Source of the DNA: an uncultured Gemmiger sp.
GTDB lineage: Bacteria; Bacillota; Clostridia; Oscillospirales; Ruminococcaceae
NCBI GenBank assembly: GCA_947628865.1
Contig: CANRBN010000005.1
Span: 1 to 32,164, forward strand
Direction: 5' to 3'
Length of the DNA stretch: 32,164 nt
Below are positions 11,771-20,380 of this stretch, in pieces. Each line of letters opens with the position of its first letter. Position 1 is the first letter of the stretch. The translations under genes and the position numbers were made by a program. Below the pieces are notes generated by a model, which ran no database searches, was not told the DNA's origin, and was given only the letters and a program-made list of their open reading frames with translations.

Positions 11771-13090
11771 ATGAGCAAAAAGATCAGTGTCAGCGTGGCC
11801 GCCACCGTCGCGCTCATCGCCATGGCCGTGACGTTCAGCCTGACCATGGCGTTCGCGATGAACCGCTTCAACGGCACGGTCACGAGCGTCAAGGACAAGG
11901 AGCGCATGTACAACAAGCTTGCCGAGATCGACCGCTATGTGCGCGCCAACGCCTACTATGACATCAACGACGACACCCTCAACGATACCATCGGCTCCGG
12001 CTACATGCTGGGCATCTCGGACAAATATGCCCGCTACTATTCCGCCCGCGCCTACGCCGAGCGCCAGGGCCTTGCCTCGGGCCGGCTGATGGGCATCGGC
12101 GTCTCGGTCGTGCGGGATCCCTCGTCGGGGTATGCGCGCATCCTGCGCGTGTACGAGAATTCCCCCGCCGACGAGATGGGCCTGCAGGCCGGCGGCTTCA
12201 TCACCGTCATCGGCGAGACGAGCACCCGCACCATGGCGGACGCCGCGGCCATGTCCTCGGCGCTGGTGGGGGAGGAGGGCACCTCGGTCACGCTCGGCTA
12301 CCTCACCCCCGACCGGCAGGAGACCACCGTCGAGCTCCGCCGCGCCAACTATACCGTCACCACCGTCACCGCCCGGCTGCTGGAGAGCGGCTGCGGCTAT
12401 CTGCGCGTCGACGCGTTCAACGAGAGCACCGGCACCGAGCTGCGCACCGCCGTCGACGGCCTTTTGCAGCGCGGCGCGGCCTGCTTTGTGTTCGACCTGC
12501 GCGACAACACCGGCGAAAGCCTGAACGCCGCGCTGGTCGCGGCGGATCGCTGCGTGCCCGCGGGCCTGCTGGCGCAGAGCCGGAGCCGTGACGGCACCGC
12601 GACCGACCTGCGCGTCTCGGACGAGCAGGAGATCACCGTGCCGATGGTGTGCCTTGTCAACGGCGGCACGGCGGGCGGCGCCGAGCTGTTCGCCAACGCG
12701 CTGCGCAAGATGGGCGGCGCGCTGCTCGTGGGCACGAACACCGCGGGCCGCGGCGTCGTGCTCTCGGAGCCGCAGAGCTTCTCGGACGGCAGCGCCGTCG
12801 TCATCACCACCGGCATCCTGCTGGACGGCGAGGGCGCCGCCTGGGACGGCACCGGCCTTGCGCCCGATATCGAGGCCGCGCTCTCGGCGGACGAGCAGAG
12901 CCTTTACTATGACTTTACCGTCGACGATGACCCCCAGATCCAGCGCGCCGTCAACGCGGCGCTGGGCGCGGCGGGCATCGCGACCGCCCCGCCGGAGGAG
13001 GACGCCCCGCCGCAGGACGGGCAGGACGAGCCCGCCGGCCCCGACACCGGCACGCCGGACGCCGGCGACGGGGCGGAGCCCGCCGCATGA
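11771..13090 (+). CDS. S41/CtpA-like PDZ protein, predicted catalytically inactive
   Basis: The 439-residue product has an N-terminal membrane anchor (about residues 8-30), a PDZ domain (about 100-175, GIGVSVV through NSPADEMGLQAGGFI) and a C-terminal-processing-protease fold. In active family members the nucleophile is the middle Ser of SASASE and the base is Lys in GKG, 25 residues later. Here the aligned stretch reads NGGTAGGAELF and AGRGVVL: Gly302 replaces Ser and Arg327 replaces Lys, at exactly the right spacing, and the usual Gln four residues on is Leu. It therefore keeps the fold but probably not proteolysis. The C-terminus is an acidic, Pro-rich tail. AAAGGAG lies eight bases before ATG 11771. 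Its stop overlaps the rsmA start (ATGA). Confidence 0.88.
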   Translation: MSKKISVSVAATVALIAMAVTFSLTMAFAMNRFNGTVTSVKDKERMYNKLAEIDRYVRANAYYDINDDTLNDTIGSGYMLGISDKYARYYSARAYAERQGLASGRLMGIGVSVVRDPSSGYARILRVYENSPADEMGLQAGGFITVIGETSTRTMADAAAMSSALVGEEGTSVTLGYLTPDRQETTVELRRANYTVTTVTARLLESGCGYLRVDAFNESTGTELRTAVDGLLQRGAACFVFDLRDNTGESLNAALVAADRCVPAGLLAQSRSRDGTATDLRVSDEQEITVPMVCLVNGGTAGGAELFANALRKMGGALLVGTNTAGRGVVLSEPQSFSDGSAVVITTGILLDGEGAAWDGTGLAPDIEAALSADEQSLYYDFTVDDDPQIQRAVNAALGAAGIATAPPEEDAPPQDGQDEPAGPDTGTPDAGDGAEPAA

Positions 13091-13962
13091 GCGCCGCTCC
13101 CGCCCTGACCGACCGCGCCGTCATCCGCGAGCTCTGCCGGCGGTACGGGTTCTCGCTGTCCAAGGGGTTTGGGCAGAATTTCATCGTCAACCCCGGCGTC
13201 TGCCCGCGCATGGCGGAGGCCGCCGGCGTCGACAAGGGCTGGGGCGTTTTGGAGATCGGCCCCGGCATCGGCACCCTCACGCGGGAGCTGTGCGCCGCGG
13301 CGGGCAAGGTCGCGGCCATCGAGGTGGACGAGCGCCTCTATCCGCTTTTGGCCGAAACGATGGCCGGGTATGACAATTTCACCCTCATCCCGGGCGATGT
13401 GCTCAAGCTCGACCTGCGCAGGATCCTCGCCGGGCAGTTCGGCTCGATGCCGGCGGCGGTGTGCGCCAACCTGCCCTATTACATCACCAGCCCCATCCTC
13501 ATGCGCCTTTTGGAGGAGCGCCTGCCGGTGCAGAGCATCACCGTCATGGTGCAAAAGGAGGCCGCGCTGCGCCTGTGCGCCGCGCCCGGCACGCGGCAGG
13601 CGGGCGCCGTGAGCTATGCGGTGGCCTATTACGCCACGGCACAGCTGCTGTTCGCCGTGCAGCCCGGCAGCTTTTACCCGCCGCCCAGGGTCACGAGCGC
13701 CGTCATCCGCCTGTGCCCGCGCAAGGCCCCGCCCGTGCAGGTGCCGAACGGTGATGAGGCCGGCTTTTTCCGGCTCGTGCGGGCGGCGTTCTCCCAGCGG
13801 CGCAAGACCGCCGTCAACGCCGTGGCGGGCGCCCTCGGCCTGCCCAAGGCGCAGGTGGAGGCGGCGTGGCGGCGCGCCGGCCTGCCGGCGGGCGCCCGGC
13901 CCGAGCAGCTCACGCTGGCAGATTTCTGCGCGCTGCAAACGGCGCTGTCGGCTCCGGTTTGA
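13087..13962 (+). CDS. rsmA: 16S rRNA dimethyladenosine transferase
   Basis: RsmA (KsgA) dimethylates two adjacent adenosines near the 3' end of 16S rRNA, a late step in 30S assembly. The 291-residue protein shows GQNFIVN at the start, the SAM-binding motif EIGPGIGTLT, the acidic EVDE that binds the ribose and the catalytic NLPYYIT motif. The C-terminal third is the small helical domain with FSQRRKT. The start codon overlaps the preceding stop as ATGA, so it is translationally coupled to the S41-like gene. This places a ribosome maturation gene at the end of a division operon. The stop codon lies inside the tRNA-Thr promoter. Confidence 0.97.
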   Translation: MSAAPALTDRAVIRELCRRYGFSLSKGFGQNFIVNPGVCPRMAEAAGVDKGWGVLEIGPGIGTLTRELCAAAGKVAAIEVDERLYPLLAETMAGYDNFTLIPGDVLKLDLRRILAGQFGSMPAAVCANLPYYITSPILMRLLEERLPVQSITVMVQKEAALRLCAAPGTRQAGAVSYAVAYYATAQLLFAVQPGSFYPPPRVTSAVIRLCPRKAPPVQVPNGDEAGFFRLVRAAFSQRRKTAVNAVAGALGLPKAQVEAAWRRAGLPAGARPEQLTLADFCALQTALSAPV

Positions 13963-13988
13963 CAACGCCGCCCCGCGCGTGGTACAAT
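13959..13988 (+). promoter_or_regulatory. Promoter of tRNA-Thr
   Basis: TTGACA (13959-13964), an 18-bp spacer and TACAAT (13983-13988) lie just before the tRNA. The -35 box overlaps the rsmA stop codon. Confidence 0.8.
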
Positions 13989-13999
13989 AACGGCACCGC

Positions 14000-14072
14000 G
14001 CTGGTGTAGCTCAACTGGCAGAGCAGCTGATTTGTAATCAGCAGGTTGCGGGTTCGATTCCTGTCACCAGCT
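14000..14072 (+). tRNA. tRNA-Thr (anticodon UGU)
   Basis: A full cloverleaf folds over 73 nt. The acceptor GCTGGTG pairs with CACCAGC, the D stem is GCTC/GAGC, the anticodon stem GCTGA/TCAGC holds the loop TTTGTAA (anticodon TGT, reading ACA and by wobble other Thr codons), and the T arm reads GCGGG-TTCGATT-CCTGT. The CCA end is not encoded. Confidence 0.96.
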
Positions 14073-14085
14073 TTGGTATATCCGC

Positions 14086-14127
14086 AAAAATCAATTTCAG
14101 GCACCCGCTGCCGAAATTGATTTTTTT
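14086..14127 (+). terminator. Rho-independent terminator of tRNA-Thr
   Basis: AAAAATCAATTTC (14086-14098) pairs exactly with GAAATTGATTTTT (14113-14125), with an inner GGC/GCC pairing and a run of seven T. Confidence 0.9.
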
Positions 14128-14165
14128 GCATAGTATGGGCCTGTACGGGCAAGGGGGGCGGCACA

Positions 14166-15269
14166 GTGGAACGCACGCAGGGCATCATCCGCACCAGCGC
14201 CTTGGGCATCGCCGTCAACCTGCTGCTGGCGGCGCTCAAGGCGGCGGTGGGCTTTGTCTCGGGCTCCATCGCCGTCATCATGGACGCGCTCAACAATTTG
14301 AGCGACGCGCTCTCCTCCGTCGTCATCATCGCCGGCATCGTGCTGGCGGGCCGCGCGCCCGACAAGGAGCACCCCTACGGCCACGGGCGGGTCGAGTACG
14401 TCAGCGCGCTGGCGGTGGCGGTGCTCATCCTGCTGGCCGGGCTTTCCGCCCTGTGGGAGTCGGTGCAAAAGATCCTCGCGCCCGCGCCCGCGCACTACAC
14501 CCCCGCCATGCTGGCGCTGCTCGCCGTCGGCGTCGCGGCCAAGGTGCTGCTGGGCCGCCATGTGCAAAAACGGGGCGCCGCGCTCCACTCCGATTCGCTG
14601 CGCGCCTCCGGCGCCGACGCCCTGTTCGACGCCGCCATCACGTTCGCCACGCTGGCCGGCGCCTTCGCCAGCTGGCGCTTCGGCTTTTCCATCGAGGGCT
14701 GGCTCGGCGCGGCCATCGCCGTCGTCATCCTGCGCGCGGGGCTCGGCATCCTGCTCGAGAGCTACAACAACATCATCGGCGTGCGCGCCGACACCGCTTT
14801 CGTCAACGACATCAAGCAGGCGGTCTGCGCCTGCCCCGAGGTGCTCGGCGCCTACGACCTCGTGCTCAACCAGTACGGGCCGGAAAAATGGATCGGCTCG
14901 GTACACGTCGAGGTCGCCGATACCATGACCGCCAAGGCCATCCACGCCCTGACGCGGCGCATCGCCGAGACGGTGTTCAAGGAGTTCGGCGTCGTGCTCA
15001 CCGTGGGCATCTACGCCACCAACACCGACAATGACGAGTACGCCGCCATCAAGCGCCGCATCGAGGCGCTCATCGCCGGCTACCCCACCGTTTTGCAGCT
15101 GCACGGCTACTACGTCGATTCCGAGGCGCGCCTCATTTCGTTCGACCTCGTCTTTGATTTCGCCGAGAAAGACCCCGCCGCCATCCGCGCCGCCATCCTG
15201 CGCGCCCTGCAGGCCGAGTACCCGGCCTGGCGCTTTGCCATCGTGCAGGATCAGGATCTCAGCGGCTGA
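14166..15269 (+). CDS. Cation diffusion facilitator transporter, probably Mn2+ exporting
   Basis: This 367-residue CDF protein has six membrane segments in the first ~210 residues and a cytoplasmic ferredoxin-like domain afterwards (VHVEVADTMTAKAIHALTRR). KEHPYGHGRVEY after the second segment is a family motif. The four metal-site positions are Asn43 and Asp47 in segment 2 (NNLSD) and Asp151 and Asp155 in segment 5 (DALFD). This N-D/D-D set is the one linked with manganese export in CDF proteins such as MntE, whereas zinc exporters usually have His and Asp. Mn2+ is therefore the best guess. The GTG start has AAGGGGGGCGG upstream. It lies 38 bp after the tRNA terminator and I see no clear own promoter. 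Confidence 0.9.
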   Translation: MERTQGIIRTSALGIAVNLLLAALKAAVGFVSGSIAVIMDALNNLSDALSSVVIIAGIVLAGRAPDKEHPYGHGRVEYVSALAVAVLILLAGLSALWESVQKILAPAPAHYTPAMLALLAVGVAAKVLLGRHVQKRGAALHSDSLRASGADALFDAAITFATLAGAFASWRFGFSIEGWLGAAIAVVILRAGLGILLESYNNIIGVRADTAFVNDIKQAVCACPEVLGAYDLVLNQYGPEKWIGSVHVEVADTMTAKAIHALTRRIAETVFKEFGVVLTVGIYATNTDNDEYAAIKRRIEALIAGYPTVLQLHGYYVDSEARLISFDLVFDFAEKDPAAIRAAILRALQAEYPAWRFAIVQDQDLSG

Positions 15270-15331
15270 GCCCGCCAAGCGGCCAGGCGCGGCGCCCGGG
15301 CCGAAAACGCGGGGCCGATCTTCCCTCAGGC

Positions 15332-15377
15332 AAAAAATGCCGTTCTCGTCGCCCGTGGGCGCGAGAACGGCATTTTT
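15332..15377. terminator. Bidirectional terminator between CDF transporter and asnA
   Basis: AAAAATGCCGTTCTCG (15333-15348) pairs with CGAGAACGGCATTTTT (15362-15377), with an inner GCCC/GGGC stem. It serves two convergent genes. The outer arms are those of the terminator hairpin in the intergenic repeat family, so it is a partial relative (copy D) without the first hairpin. Confidence 0.88.
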
Positions 15378-15383
15378 GTGCCC

Positions 15384-16394
15384 TTACAGCAGGGCCACGC
15401 CGGCCTCGCGGCAGAGGCGCTCGGTCTCCTCGTCCCACAGGCTCGCCTGGACCTCGCCAACATGCGCCTTGCCCAAAAGCAGCATGCACAGCCGGCTCTG
15501 GCCGATGCCGCCGCCCATCGTCAGGGGCAGCGTGCCGTCCAACAGCAGCCTGTGGAACGGCAGCCCGGCCCGCTCGGGGCAGCCGGCCACCTCCAGCTGG
15601 CGGCGCAGCGCGGCGGCGTCGACGCGGATGCCCATGCTGGAAAGCTCCAGCGCGCAGTGCAGCGTGTGGTGCCAGAACAGGATGTCGGCGTTGAGCGACC
15701 AGTCGTCATAGTCCGGCGCGCGCCCGTCGTGCGGCACGCCGCTCCGGAGCCTGCCGCCGATCTGCAAAATGCAGGCGGTGTGGTGCTCGCGCACAAAGGC
15801 GTTCTCCCGCTCCCTGGGGGTCAGGGCGGGGTATCTGTCCTCCAGCGCCTGCGTCGTGATAAAGGCTACCTCGCGGTCAAGGCGGATGCGGCGCAGGGCC
15901 GGGAACTGCCAGCGCATCTCGTCGGCGGTGGCGCACACGGCATCGACGATGTCGCGCACCGTGTCCTGCAAAAAGGCCATGGTGCGCTGTTTTTGCGTGA
16001 TGACGCGCTCCCAGTCCCACTGGTCGACGTAGATGCTGTGCAGGTTGTCGGGCGCCTCGTCGCGGCGGATGGCGTTCATGTCGGCCACCAGCCCCTGCCC
16101 GGGGCGGAAGCCGTAGCGGTACAGCGCGTAGCGCTTCCACTTGGCCAGGCTGTGCACGACCTCGGCGGTGCCGCTGGTGATGCTGGGCGCCTCGAACGCG
16201 ACCGGGCGCTCGACGCCGTTGAGATCGTCGTTGAGGCCGCTGGATCTCAATACGAACAGCGGCGCCGTCACGCGCTTCAGGTGCAGCGCGGTGCACAGCT
16301 TTGCCTGAAAGATCGTCTTGATCAGGCCGATGGCTTTTTGCGTATCATACAGGCCCAGGGCGCTTTTGTACCCCTTGGGGATCACGGTCGGCAT
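15384..16394 (-). CDS. asnA: Aspartate--ammonia ligase (asparagine synthetase A)
   Basis: AsnA makes asparagine from aspartate, ammonia and ATP and is structurally related to class II aminoacyl-tRNA synthetases. The 336-residue protein matches the family over its whole length: IPKGYKSALGLYDTQKAI near the N-terminus, VTAPLFV, GLNDDLNGVERPV, LAKWKR, the DMNAIRRDE and YVDQWDWE motifs, and GGGIGQSRLCMLLLGKAH near the C-terminus. The start has GGGAGGA upstream and an extended -10 promoter. It converges on the CDF transporter, sharing one terminator hairpin. Confidence 0.97.
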   Translation of the reverse strand: MPTVIPKGYKSALGLYDTQKAIGLIKTIFQAKLCTALHLKRVTAPLFVLRSSGLNDDLNGVERPVAFEAPSITSGTAEVVHSLAKWKRYALYRYGFRPGQGLVADMNAIRRDEAPDNLHSIYVDQWDWERVITQKQRTMAFLQDTVRDIVDAVCATADEMRWQFPALRRIRLDREVAFITTQALEDRYPALTPRERENAFVREHHTACILQIGGRLRSGVPHDGRAPDYDDWSLNADILFWHHTLHCALELSSMGIRVDAAALRRQLEVAGCPERAGLPFHRLLLDGTLPLTMGGGIGQSRLCMLLLGKAHVGEVQASLWDEETERLCREAGVALL

Positions 16395-16429
16395 AAGTGT
16401 TCCTCCCTTTTTTGCACGGCAGCGCCCTT

Positions 16430-16438
16430 ATTATAGCA
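16430..16438 (-). promoter_or_regulatory. asnA extended -10 promoter
   Basis: On the minus strand the sequence TGCTATAAT gives an extended -10 element (TG-N-TATAAT) about 36 bp before the asnA start. No good -35 box is visible, as is common for this promoter type. Confidence 0.6.
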
Positions 16439-16502
16439 CGCCGCGCGCCGCTTGCCTACCGCCCGGCGGGATTTTCGGATGATTATTTCGCCCCTCGCCG
16501 CC

Positions 16503-16508
16503 TATACT
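16503..16508 (+). promoter_or_regulatory. Possible -10 box of the Clp ATPase gene
   Basis: TATACT lies 41 bp before the start codon, but the -35 region (around 16480, TGATTA) is poor. No CtsR-type tandem site and no CIRCE element was found, so heat-shock control by those routes is not supported. Confidence 0.35.
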
Positions 16509-16549
16509 GTTTTGAGGAACACCGAACACACGGCAGGGGGAACGGCGGT

Positions 16550-18850
16550 ATGCTCTATCATTATAAGGGCCTTTCGCGCGCGGCGCAGCGCACGGTGGAC
16601 ACCGCCCGCCGCCTGGCGGGCCGGCAGGGCTGCGCGGCGGTCGATACCGGGCACCTGCTGCTGGCCCTGCTCGAGACCGACGATGCCGCCAGCGCCACGC
16701 TGCGCTTTCTGCGGGAGAAAAACGTCACCGCCGCCGCCGTGCGGGAATGTGCGGCGCGGCGCGCCTGCCCGCAGCGCGCCGTGCGTCTGAGCAGCCGCGA
16801 CCTTGCGCCCGAGGCACGCAAAACGATGGAGTTCGCCGTGCTCGGCGCCCATGCCGCGCGCCGGCCCCGCGCCGAGAACGAGCACCTGCTCTGCGCCATG
16901 CTGGAGGACAGCGCCTGCACGGCCAGCGTCTGGCTGGCGGGGCTGGGGGTGGAGGTCGCGCAGGCGGCCCGGGAATGCCGCCAGCTCTCCGGCCAAAGCC
17001 AGCCGTTCGGCCCCGCCGCCCAGCCGCACATGAGCACGGCCCGCACCGGCACGCGCCCGAGCGACAAATATGGCCGTGACCTCACGCGGCTCGCGCAGGA
17101 GGGCCGGCTCGACCCCGTGCTCTGCCGTGACCAAGAGCTCGAGCGCATGATCGAGATCCTCTGCCGCCGCCAGAAAAACAACCCCTGCCTGCTGGGCGAG
17201 CCGGGCGTGGGCAAGAGCGCCCTGGCCGAGGCGCTGGCCCAGCGCATCGCGGCGGGGCAGGTGCCGCCGCCGCTGCTCGGCAAGCGGGTGCTGGCGCTGG
17301 ATATGGCCAGCTTGGTCGCCGGCACCAAATACCGCGGCGATTTTGAGGAGCGCTTCAAGGCCCTGCTCGAGGAGCTTTACCGCGAGCGCATGACCATCCT
17401 GTTCATCGACGAGATGCACACCATCGCCGGGGCTGGCGCCGCCGAGGGCGCCATCGACGCCGCCAACATCCTGAAGCCGCTGCTGGCCCGCGGCGAGCTC
17501 CAGCTCATCGGTGCCACCACGCCGGAGGAATACCGCAAGACCATCCAAAAGGACGCCGCGCTCGACCGCCGCTTCGGCAAGGTGGAGGTCGAGGAGCCCA
17601 CCCCCGACGAGGCCGGGCAGATCCTGGCCGGCCTCATGCCGCGGTATGAGCGCTACCACGGCGTCCGCATCCCGGAAACGACCATCCGCGCCGCCGTGCG
17701 CCTGAGCGTGCGCTACCTGCCGGGCCGCTGCCTGCCCGACAAAGCCATCGACCTGCTGGACGAGGCCGCCGCCGCGCTGCGCATCGCCCGGGCGGGGGAG
17801 CACGCCGCGTTCGCCGACACCGACCCCACGCTGAGCCCCGCCGATGTGGCGCGGGTGGTCAGCCGCGCCTCCGGCGTGCCGGCGGAGCAGGTGAACGAGG
17901 AGGAGCGCGAGCGCCTGCAAAACCTCGAGAGCCGCCTTTCCGCCGAGGTCGTCGGCCAGCCGCGAGCCGTGGCGGCCGTGGCGGCGGCCATCCGCCGCAG
18001 CCGCACCGGCCTGCGCGAGGCGGGCAAGCCCATCGGCGCCATGCTGTTCCTGGGCCCCACCGGCGTGGGCAAGACCCAGCTGGCGCGCACGCTGGCCAAG
18101 GGCTGGTTCGGCAGCGAGAAAGCGCTTTTGCGCTTTGATATGTCGGAATATATGGAGCAGCACACCGTGGCGCGGCTGCTGGGCTCACCGCCCGGCTACG
18201 TCGGGCACGACGAGGGCGGCCAGTTGACCGAGGCCGTGCGCCGCCGCCCCTACAGCGTGGTGCTGTTCGACGAGGTCGAAAAAGCCCACGCCGACATCCA
18301 AAACCTGCTCTTACAGATCCTCGAGGACGGCCAGCTCACCGACGCGCAGGGCCGCCGGGCGGATTTTTCCAACACCATCGTGCTGCTCACCTCAAACCTC
18401 GGCGCGCGGTGCCTGGCCGGGCAGAGCGGCATGCTCGGCTTCGGCGCCTCGGATGCCGAGACCGCCCGCCGCGGCCAGCGCGCCTTGCAGGAGGCAAAGG
18501 AGTATTTCCGCCCCGAGCTGATGGGACGCCTCGACGAGGTCGTCCTGTTCGACCCGCTGGGCCCCGGCCAGCTCACGGCCATCGCCGACCGCCTGCTCGC
18601 CGAGCTCGAGCAGCGCGCCGCCGCGCAGGGTTATACGCTGCGCCACACCCCGGCAGCCGCCCGGGCGCTGGCCGGCGAGCGCGTGCCGCCCTACGGCGCG
18701 CGCGAATTGCGGCGGACGGTGTCCCGCGCGGTGGAGCAGGCGCTGGCCGACCGCATCGCCGCCGGCGCGCAGCCCGGCAGCGCCTACACCGCCGACGTCA
18801 CCCCCGAGGGCGGCATCACCCTCGTCGCCGGCGACCTTGCCTGTGTGTGA
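16550..18850 (+). CDS. ATP-dependent Clp protease ATP-binding subunit (ClpC/ClpA-like)
   Basis: This is a 766-residue Hsp100 unfoldase with two AAA modules. Residues 1-145 hold a double Clp N-domain ([20 protein letters not shown]). The first AAA module has Walker A GEPGVGKS (216-223), ILFIDEMH and the [10 protein letters not shown] region. The second has Walker A GPTGVGKT (502-509), [11 protein letters not shown] and [11 protein letters not shown] at 629-631 fits the loop that docks on ClpP, so it should feed substrates to ClpP. Between the modules the link is short: the ~45-residue coiled-coil middle domain of ClpC, which binds MecA-type adaptors, is missing, making it ClpA-like in layout. 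An AGGGGG site lies upstream of ATG 16550. No clpP, mcsA, mcsB or ctsR is nearby. Confidence 0.92.
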   Translation: MLYHYKGLSRAAQRTVDTARRLAGRQGCAAVDTGHLLLALLETDDAASATLRFLREKNVTAAAVRECAARRACPQRAVRLSSRDLAPEARKTMEFAVLGAHAARRPRAENEHLLCAMLEDSACTASVWLAGLGVEVAQAARECRQLSGQSQPFGPAAQPHMSTARTGTRPSDKYGRDLTRLAQEGRLDPVLCRDQELERMIEILCRRQKNNPCLLGEPGVGKSALAEALAQRIAAGQVPPPLLGKRVLALDMASLVAGTKYRGDFEERFKALLEELYRERMTILFIDEMHTIAGAGAAEGAIDAANILKPLLARGELQLIGATTPEEYRKTIQKDAALDRRFGKVEVEEPTPDEAGQILAGLMPRYERYHGVRIPETTIRAAVRLSVRYLPGRCLPDKAIDLLDEAAAALRIARAGEHAAFADTDPTLSPADVARVVSRASGVPAEQVNEEERERLQNLESRLSAEVVGQPRAVAAVAAAIRRSRTGLREAGKPIGAMLFLGPTGVGKTQLARTLAKGWFGSEKALLRFDMSEYMEQHTVARLLGSPPGYVGHDEGGQLTEAVRRRPYSVVLFDEVEKAHADIQNLLLQILEDGQLTDAQGRRADFSNTIVLLTSNLGARCLAGQSGMLGFGASDAETARRGQRALQEAKEYFRPELMGRLDEVVLFDPLGPGQLTAIADRLLAELEQRAAAQGYTLRHTPAAARALAGERVPPYGARELRRTVSRAVEQALADRIAAGAQPGSAYTADVTPEGGITLVAGDLACV

Positions 18851-18872
18851 TGCCACCGGCCACAAATGAGAT

Positions 18873-18904
18873 CGCCGCCCGGCGCCTGTTGGCGCAGGGC
18901 GGCG
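18873..18904. terminator. Hairpin between the convergent Clp and gluconate dehydrogenase genes
   Basis: CGCCGCCC (18873-18880) pairs with GGGCGGCG (18897-18904) and an inner GCGCC/GGCGC stem closes on TGTT. There is little T-run on either side, so it may stop transcription weakly. Confidence 0.5.
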
Positions 18905-18920
18905 TTGTGCCGATCAGGTT

Positions 18921-19712
18921 TTACGGCTGCTTGCCGATGTAGGCAAGGATGCCGCCGTCGACATAGAGGATGTGCCCGTTGACGAAATCGCTGGCGGGGC
19001 TGGCCAGGAACACCGCCGGGCCGGCCAGGTCGTCGGCCTCGCCCCAGCGCCCGGCGGGCGTGCGCGCGGTGATGAAGCTGTCGAACGGGTGGCGGCTGCC
19101 GTCCGGCTGGCGCTCGCGCAGCGGCGCCGTCTGCGGCGTGGCGATGTAGCCGGGCCCCAGGCCGTTGCACTGGATGTTGTACTGGCCGTATTCGCTCGCG
19201 ATGTTGCGCGTGAGCATCTTCAGCCCGCCCTTGGCGGCGGCGTAGCTGCTCACGTTCTCGCGGCCAAGCTCGCTCGTCATCGAGCAGATGTTGATGATCT
19301 TGCCCGCGCGCTTTTCGATCATCGCCGGCAGCACCGCCTTGGCCGTGATGAACGCCGCGGTCAGGTCGACATCCACGACCTTGCGGAAATCGCCGGCGGG
19401 CATGTCGCACATCGGCACGCGCTTGATGATGCCGGCGTTGTTGACAAGGATGTCCACCGGCCCGAGCTCGACGGCGATCTTGAGCACCATCGCGTCGACG
19501 GCGGCCTCGTCGGTCACGTCGCAGACATAGCCGTGCGCCGTGATGCCGGCGGCCTTGTAGGCGGCGATGCCTTTCTCCATGCTGCCCTCGCTCGAGCAGT
19601 TGAAGCATAAGGTCGCCCCGGCCTGCGCGAGCGCCGTGCCGATGGAGAACCCGATGCCGTGCGCCCCGCCGGTGACGAGCGCGACCTTGCCGGTCAAATC
19701 AAAACTGACCAT
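18921..19712 (-). CDS. Gluconate 5-dehydrogenase (SDR family)
   Basis: This 263-residue short-chain dehydrogenase has the NAD(P) motif TGGAHGIG, NNAG in DILVNNAGII, the catalytic Ser in NICSM and the Tyr-x3-Lys pair in SSYAAAKGGLK. Long stretches (GYVCDVTDE, IKRVPM, NIQCNGLGPGYIATPQTAPL, NGHILYVDGGILAYIGKQP) match the gluconate 5-dehydrogenase type of Firmicutes, which interconverts D-gluconate and 5-ketogluconate. A role with other uronate-derived keto sugars (KduD-like) cannot be excluded. The start at 19712 has AGGAGG about eight bases upstream. It is the last gene of a minus-strand run and lies 28 bp after the FTR-like gene. No other gluconate genes are in the window. Confidence 0.88.
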   Translation of the reverse strand: MVSFDLTGKVALVTGGAHGIGFSIGTALAQAGATLCFNCSSEGSMEKGIAAYKAAGITAHGYVCDVTDEAAVDAMVLKIAVELGPVDILVNNAGIIKRVPMCDMPAGDFRKVVDVDLTAAFITAKAVLPAMIEKRAGKIINICSMTSELGRENVSSYAAAKGGLKMLTRNIASEYGQYNIQCNGLGPGYIATPQTAPLRERQPDGSRHPFDSFITARTPAGRWGEADDLAGPAVFLASPASDFVNGHILYVDGGILAYIGKQP

Positions 19713-19740
19713 ACCAAAACCCTCCTTATATTGCAAAAAA

Positions 19741-19938
19741 TCAATCCTTGACGTACAGCCCGCAGTGGCAGGGGCCATGGTAATCCGGGTCTGCCAGCTG
19801 CTCCTTGAACTCCTTACAGATGCAGATGTTCTCGGGGATATGCTGCAGCCGGCAGGGGCAGTAGCCGCCGGTGCGCGCAAGCCCCTCGCGGATCGTCTTG
19901 ACGAGCGCCTCGTCGGGGTTCAGATGAAAGTTCGCCAT
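19741..19938 (-). CDS. Small ferredoxin-thioredoxin-reductase-like iron-sulfur protein
   Basis: The 65-residue protein carries three Cys pairs: CPC (27-29), CIC (39-41) and CHC (57-59, in CHCGLYVKD). These are the signature of the catalytic subunit of ferredoxin:thioredoxin reductase, where four Cys bind a 4Fe-4S cluster next to a redox-active disulfide. First-to-last Cys distance (32) equals that of the plant-type enzyme, but the middle pair is nearer the first, as in short stand-alone members of anaerobes. It would pass electrons from ferredoxin to a disulfide target such as thioredoxin. The ATG has GAGGAGG upstream. It lies 10 bp after pyrI and 28 bp before the dehydrogenase. No variable subunit is present. 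Confidence 0.85.
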   Translation of the reverse strand: MANFHLNPDEALVKTIREGLARTGGYCPCRLQHIPENICICKEFKEQLADPDYHGPCHCGLYVKD

Positions 19939-19948
19939 GATGTCCTCC

Positions 19949-20380
19949 TCACTGCGGCCTGACGCGGAACTCCTGCTCGCAATACACGCACCGGTAGCGG
20001 CCGCTCGGCGTCAGGGCAAAGATGTGGTCGCACTCCTCCTCGACGGCGGTGATGCAGCGGGGGTTCGTGCATTTGATCACGTTGACGAGCCGTCTGGGCT
20101 GCTCGGGGCGTATCTTGCGCGCGATGGCGCCGTTCTCGATGACGGTGATGGAGATCTTGGGGTCAAGATAGCCGAGGATGTCAAAATTCAGGCGGCTCAC
20201 ATCGCCCTCGATCTTGATGATGTCCTTTTTGCCGGTCTTTTCGCTGCGCACGTTCTGCAAAAGCGCCACGCTGGCGCCGGTCAGCTTTTCCAGCTCCATC
20301 ATGTGGTAGAGCGCCAGCCCCGTGCCGGCCGTGATGTGGTCGATGACCACGCCGTTTTGGATCTCGTCCACCTTCAGCAT
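19949..20380 (-). CDS. pyrI: Aspartate carbamoyltransferase regulatory subunit
   Basis: PyrI is the nucleotide-binding chain of the PyrB-PyrI holoenzyme and gives it feedback control by CTP and ATP. The 143-residue protein has the allosteric domain ([24 protein letters not shown]) and a C-terminal zinc site with four Cys: CTNPRC and CVYC. The zinc site contacts PyrB. The start codon overlaps the pyrB stop by 7 bp, so the chains are translated together. The second and third pyrimidine-pathway genes expected in a full pyr cluster are not here. Confidence 0.97.
   Translation of the reverse strand: MLKVDEIQNGVVIDHITAGTGLALYHMMELEKLTGASVALLQNVRSEKTGKKDIIKIEGDVSRLNFDILGYLDPKISITVIENGAIARKIRPEQPRRLVNVIKCTNPRCITAVEEECDHIFALTPSGRYRCVYCEQEFRVRPQ

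Noticed and set aside
16395-16549. CtsR or CIRCE heat-shock operator before the Clp ATPase gene
   Set aside because: Neither the tandem heptamer nor the long inverted repeat is present.
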